Origin: Bartonella grahamii ATCC 700132 | Lineage (GTDB): Bacteria > Pseudomonadota > Alphaproteobacteria > Rhizobiales > Rhizobiaceae | Reading direction: 5' to 3' | Assembly (NCBI RefSeq): GCF_000518085.1 | Contig: NZ_KI912379.1 | Coordinates: forward strand, 3,397-40,008 | DNA: 36,612 nucleotides | Position numbers and translations under genes: made by a program | Part shown: positions 34,661-36,612 of the stretch, piece by piece | Position numbering within the stretch: position 1 is the first letter of the stretch | How the letters are laid out: each line of letters starts with the position of its first letter | Notes under the pieces: model-generated | Told to the model about the DNA's origin: nothing | What the model saw: the letters and a program-made list of their open reading frames with translations, nothing else | Databases searched by the model: none

Positions 34661-35869
34661 CTATATAAAAAATTTCAACAATATTGCGCCATTTCCACCA
34701 CTGCCACCAGATTGACCGATTGCATTCTTTCCAGAGAAATAACCTCCACCGCCACCACCACCTTTACCGTACATACCGTTATTGCCAAAACAAGCTCTGT
34801 CAGTAGAAGAACCTCCCCAGCTACTACCATATCCTCCACTTCCACCGCTAGCTCGAATAATCCCATTAATAAGTGTATCACCACCATTAGAACCTACGTT
34901 GTTTCCGTAAGGTCCTTTACCGCCACGACCAATTTGAGCCGCTCTTGATTTTTTAAGTTGCCATCCTTTAACTTTAACACATACATATTGACCGCCTTCA
35001 CCACCCACTCCATTGTGAAGAGTTGTATATTTGCCTTCCATTTCTCCTCCTCCTCCCCCCCCTCCAGCACCCCAAGCTCGTATTTCAATATCTGTGTCAT
35101 CTGTCACCCCATCAGGCAATGGAATAGTGCCACTTTCTGTCATAAGAATTTCGACAGGTTTTTTGTTTAATGAAGCGATTAATTTATCCATTTGTGTCTT
35201 GGTATAAGAAACTATTAACTCATCAACTTCAGTTATCAATTTATCCACTTGCGCCTTCGTATAAACAACATCACCATCGACTTTTAAAGGTCCTTTAAGC
35301 GAGCTACCACTCGCACTTAAGTTTGTGACCACTTCATCATTATGAGTGAGATTAAACGACGAATTACCCAACAGTTCTAAACTGCCACTCATAGTGACTT
35401 TGCTGGTAAATTTATTATAACTTTGCCATTCATTGGGGCTGGCTAAGCGACCATAGCTGGTCAGATCTTCGTTGATCTTGGCTCTAAAATCATCAAGCCC
35501 CACAATATCTTCTGTTTTATGTTGATGCGTTCCTAAAAGTGATATCGCACTGCCAAAGGTGAAGTTATTATTGCTTGATTTATAGAGAACATAATTATTG
35601 GCTGCGTCCTTAGCCCCCTCGATATCGCTTAAATCAGCAAAGGTGAAGGTTTTATCGGCTGCCATCTTGGCCTTAAGAGCTGCTTCAAGATCAGCAACAT
35701 CACTTATGCTATGCATGTGTTTTGAAGGTGCTTTTCCCTCTACCTTTTCCTCAACCGTTATAAGAGCTTGATCAAGTTTATTGAGATTATCGCGCAAGAT
35801 TGGAAATTCAGAACTGATAAAGCGTCCTTCCTTTGGCAATTCCATGTCGAGTTTTTTGGTTTTTGTCAT
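34661..35869 (-). CDS. Phage tail fibre, Gly-rich tip (P2 H position)
   Basis: 402 aa. The N-terminal part resembles P2-like fibre attachment sequence (EFPILRDNLNKLDQALITVEE, then KHMHSISDVADLEAAL). The middle has the repeat YTKAQVDKLI and YTKTQMDKLI, suggesting a trimeric stalk. From about residue 265 the sequence is extremely Gly-rich (AWGAGGGGGGGEMEG, GGSGGYGSSWGGSS, KGGGGGGGYFSGKN) and ends ILLKFFI. Gly-rich tips of this kind form host-binding domains in some phage fibres. GAGGGGAAA precedes the ATG at 35869. Fibre order and size agree with H, although sequence identity to P2 H is not claimed. Confidence 0.82.
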   Translation of the reverse strand: MTKTKKLDMELPKEGRFISSEFPILRDNLNKLDQALITVEEKVEGKAPSKHMHSISDVADLEAALKAKMAADKTFTFADLSDIEGAKDAANNYVLYKSSNNNFTFGSAISLLGTHQHKTEDIVGLDDFRAKINEDLTSYGRLASPNEWQSYNKFTSKVTMSGSLELLGNSSFNLTHNDEVVTNLSASGSSLKGPLKVDGDVVYTKAQVDKLITEVDELIVSYTKTQMDKLIASLNKKPVEILMTESGTIPLPDGVTDDTDIEIRAWGAGGGGGGGEMEGKYTTLHNGVGGEGGQYVCVKVKGWQLKKSRAAQIGRGGKGPYGNNVGSNGGDTLINGIIRASGGSGGYGSSWGGSSTDRACFGNNGMYGKGGGGGGGYFSGKNAIGQSGGSGGNGAILLKFFI

Positions 35870-35883
35870 CTCTCATTTTCCCC

Positions 35884-36612
35884 TCATAATATGCCGGCGC
35901 CAAAATCACTCACCATGGAGCGCGCCGCCGGTCCGCCGGTAAGGGTGAGTTTAAGGCGTGCTTGTTTGGCTCCTTTGTCGCTGCTCACAAATTTGCGCTC
36001 TGTCCAAAGCGGCTCGGATAACTGCTCTGTTTCGTCGAGTTTCAAAGGAACAAAAGCACCATCATCCAGTTGCATCTCGAGTGTGAAGGTTGCACCGCCC
36101 GGTAAAAAGGTTTTGATATAACTGGTTAACCTTGCCTTTTCCCCAAAGGCAAAAGCACGGGTGACATAAGTAGCTTCCTTATGAATCTTTCCTGCAATCA
36201 ATTGTACAGGGGCAAATAAGACGGGTGAAAGCTTCTCTGTCCCTTTGAGAATGGCGCGAAGCTTGACTTTTTCACTGATATATTCGGTAAGACTGAGCAA
36301 TTGAAAGGGTAGCAATTGATAAACTGTACCGTTGTTTCGTTCAATTTCAAAGATGACAGAACAATCGCTTGAAGGCAATTCAATGGCTGCACGGATTTGC
36401 AAATCAGAGCAATCAACAAGATTAAAAGTGCCAAGATCAATGGTTTTTTCTGTTTGTGTGTAGCGTGCGGCTAGCACTCGAAAAGCTAAAGCCTCATCTT
36501 GATGGGCGGTCCAGCTTTGTGCGTTAACTGAAGAAAAGCGTGGACCGGTCACGTAAGGGTGGCTTGAGACGTATCTCTGGTGTTCTGCATCAAAATCCCC
36601 AAGCTTTGCTAA
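35884..36612 (-). CDS. Unidentified phage protein, 5' end beyond window
   Basis: The frame is open from the right edge (LAKLGDFDAEHQRYVSSHPY) to a TGA at 35884-35886, 242 visible residues. A GTG at 36552 lies within it, but coding continues upstream so I treat it as internal. No signal peptide or membrane segment is visible. The sequence is beta-rich with motifs such as TFNLVDCSDLQIRAAI and GEKARLTSYIKTFLPGG. It lies 15 nt before the fibre gene, at the place of P2 I or a fibre base protein, but I do not recognise it. Confidence 0.7.
   Translation of the reverse strand, partial: LAKLGDFDAEHQRYVSSHPYVTGPRFSSVNAQSWTAHQDEALAFRVLAARYTQTEKTIDLGTFNLVDCSDLQIRAAIELPSSDCSVIFEIERNNGTVYQLLPFQLLSLTEYISEKVKLRAILKGTEKLSPVLFAPVQLIAGKIHKEATYVTRAFAFGEKARLTSYIKTFLPGGATFTLEMQLDDGAFVPLKLDETEQLSEPLWTERKFVSSDKGAKQARLKLTLTGGPAARSMVSDFGAGIL

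Overview
The window is AT-rich alphaproteobacterial DNA that looks like a Bartonella chromosome, most plausibly a rodent-associated lineage. The reasons are a tandem family of Iba/BafA-type autotransporters, an isolated siderophore transporter, and a P2-like prophage tail module next to a tRNA. The genus call is from recalled family knowledge, not a search.

Positions 1-23115, minus strand: six tandem autotransporter loci, read right to left. They are a 2141-aa protein with two passenger units and one barrel (16690-23115), a 1044-aa protein (12881-16015), a 946-aa protein (8878-11718), a 1121-aa protein (5069-8434), a wrecked pseudogene (2168-4922), and a gene running off the left edge (1-1995). 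Intact members share a signal peptide type, an N-terminal Cys-containing motif, a beta-helix passenger with a conserved C-terminal junction, a variable low-complexity linker, and a very similar C-terminal barrel of about 320 aa ending in Phe. Four members have a similar promoter (TTTACA/TATACA, 17-18 bp, then an AT-rich -10) and most share a purine-rich leader before the ATG. Three have a strong hairpin terminator. Linkers carry tandem repeats that could change length.

Positions 23116-27020, plus strand: a divergent, tightly packed ABC importer for ferric siderophores (binding protein, two permeases, ATPase), resembling CeuBCDE/YclNOPQ. A hairpin terminator lies between the binding protein and the permeases, and the permeases start with GTG and TTG. 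No siderophore synthesis genes are present.

Positions 27021-27767: tRNA-Gln(CUG), two 51-bp direct repeats directly after it, then an unusual array of six palindromes. Five of them are spaced about 35-37 bp, with fixed outer arms and cores that change in compensating pairs. This is the most unexplained structure in the window.

Positions 27768-36612, minus strand: a contractile-tail module in P2 order (read right to left: unknown partial gene, fibre H-like, small G-position gene, sheath FI, tube FII, chaperone E/E' with a -1 slippery site, tape measure T, U, X, D). It continues past the right edge, so whether the prophage is complete cannot be judged.
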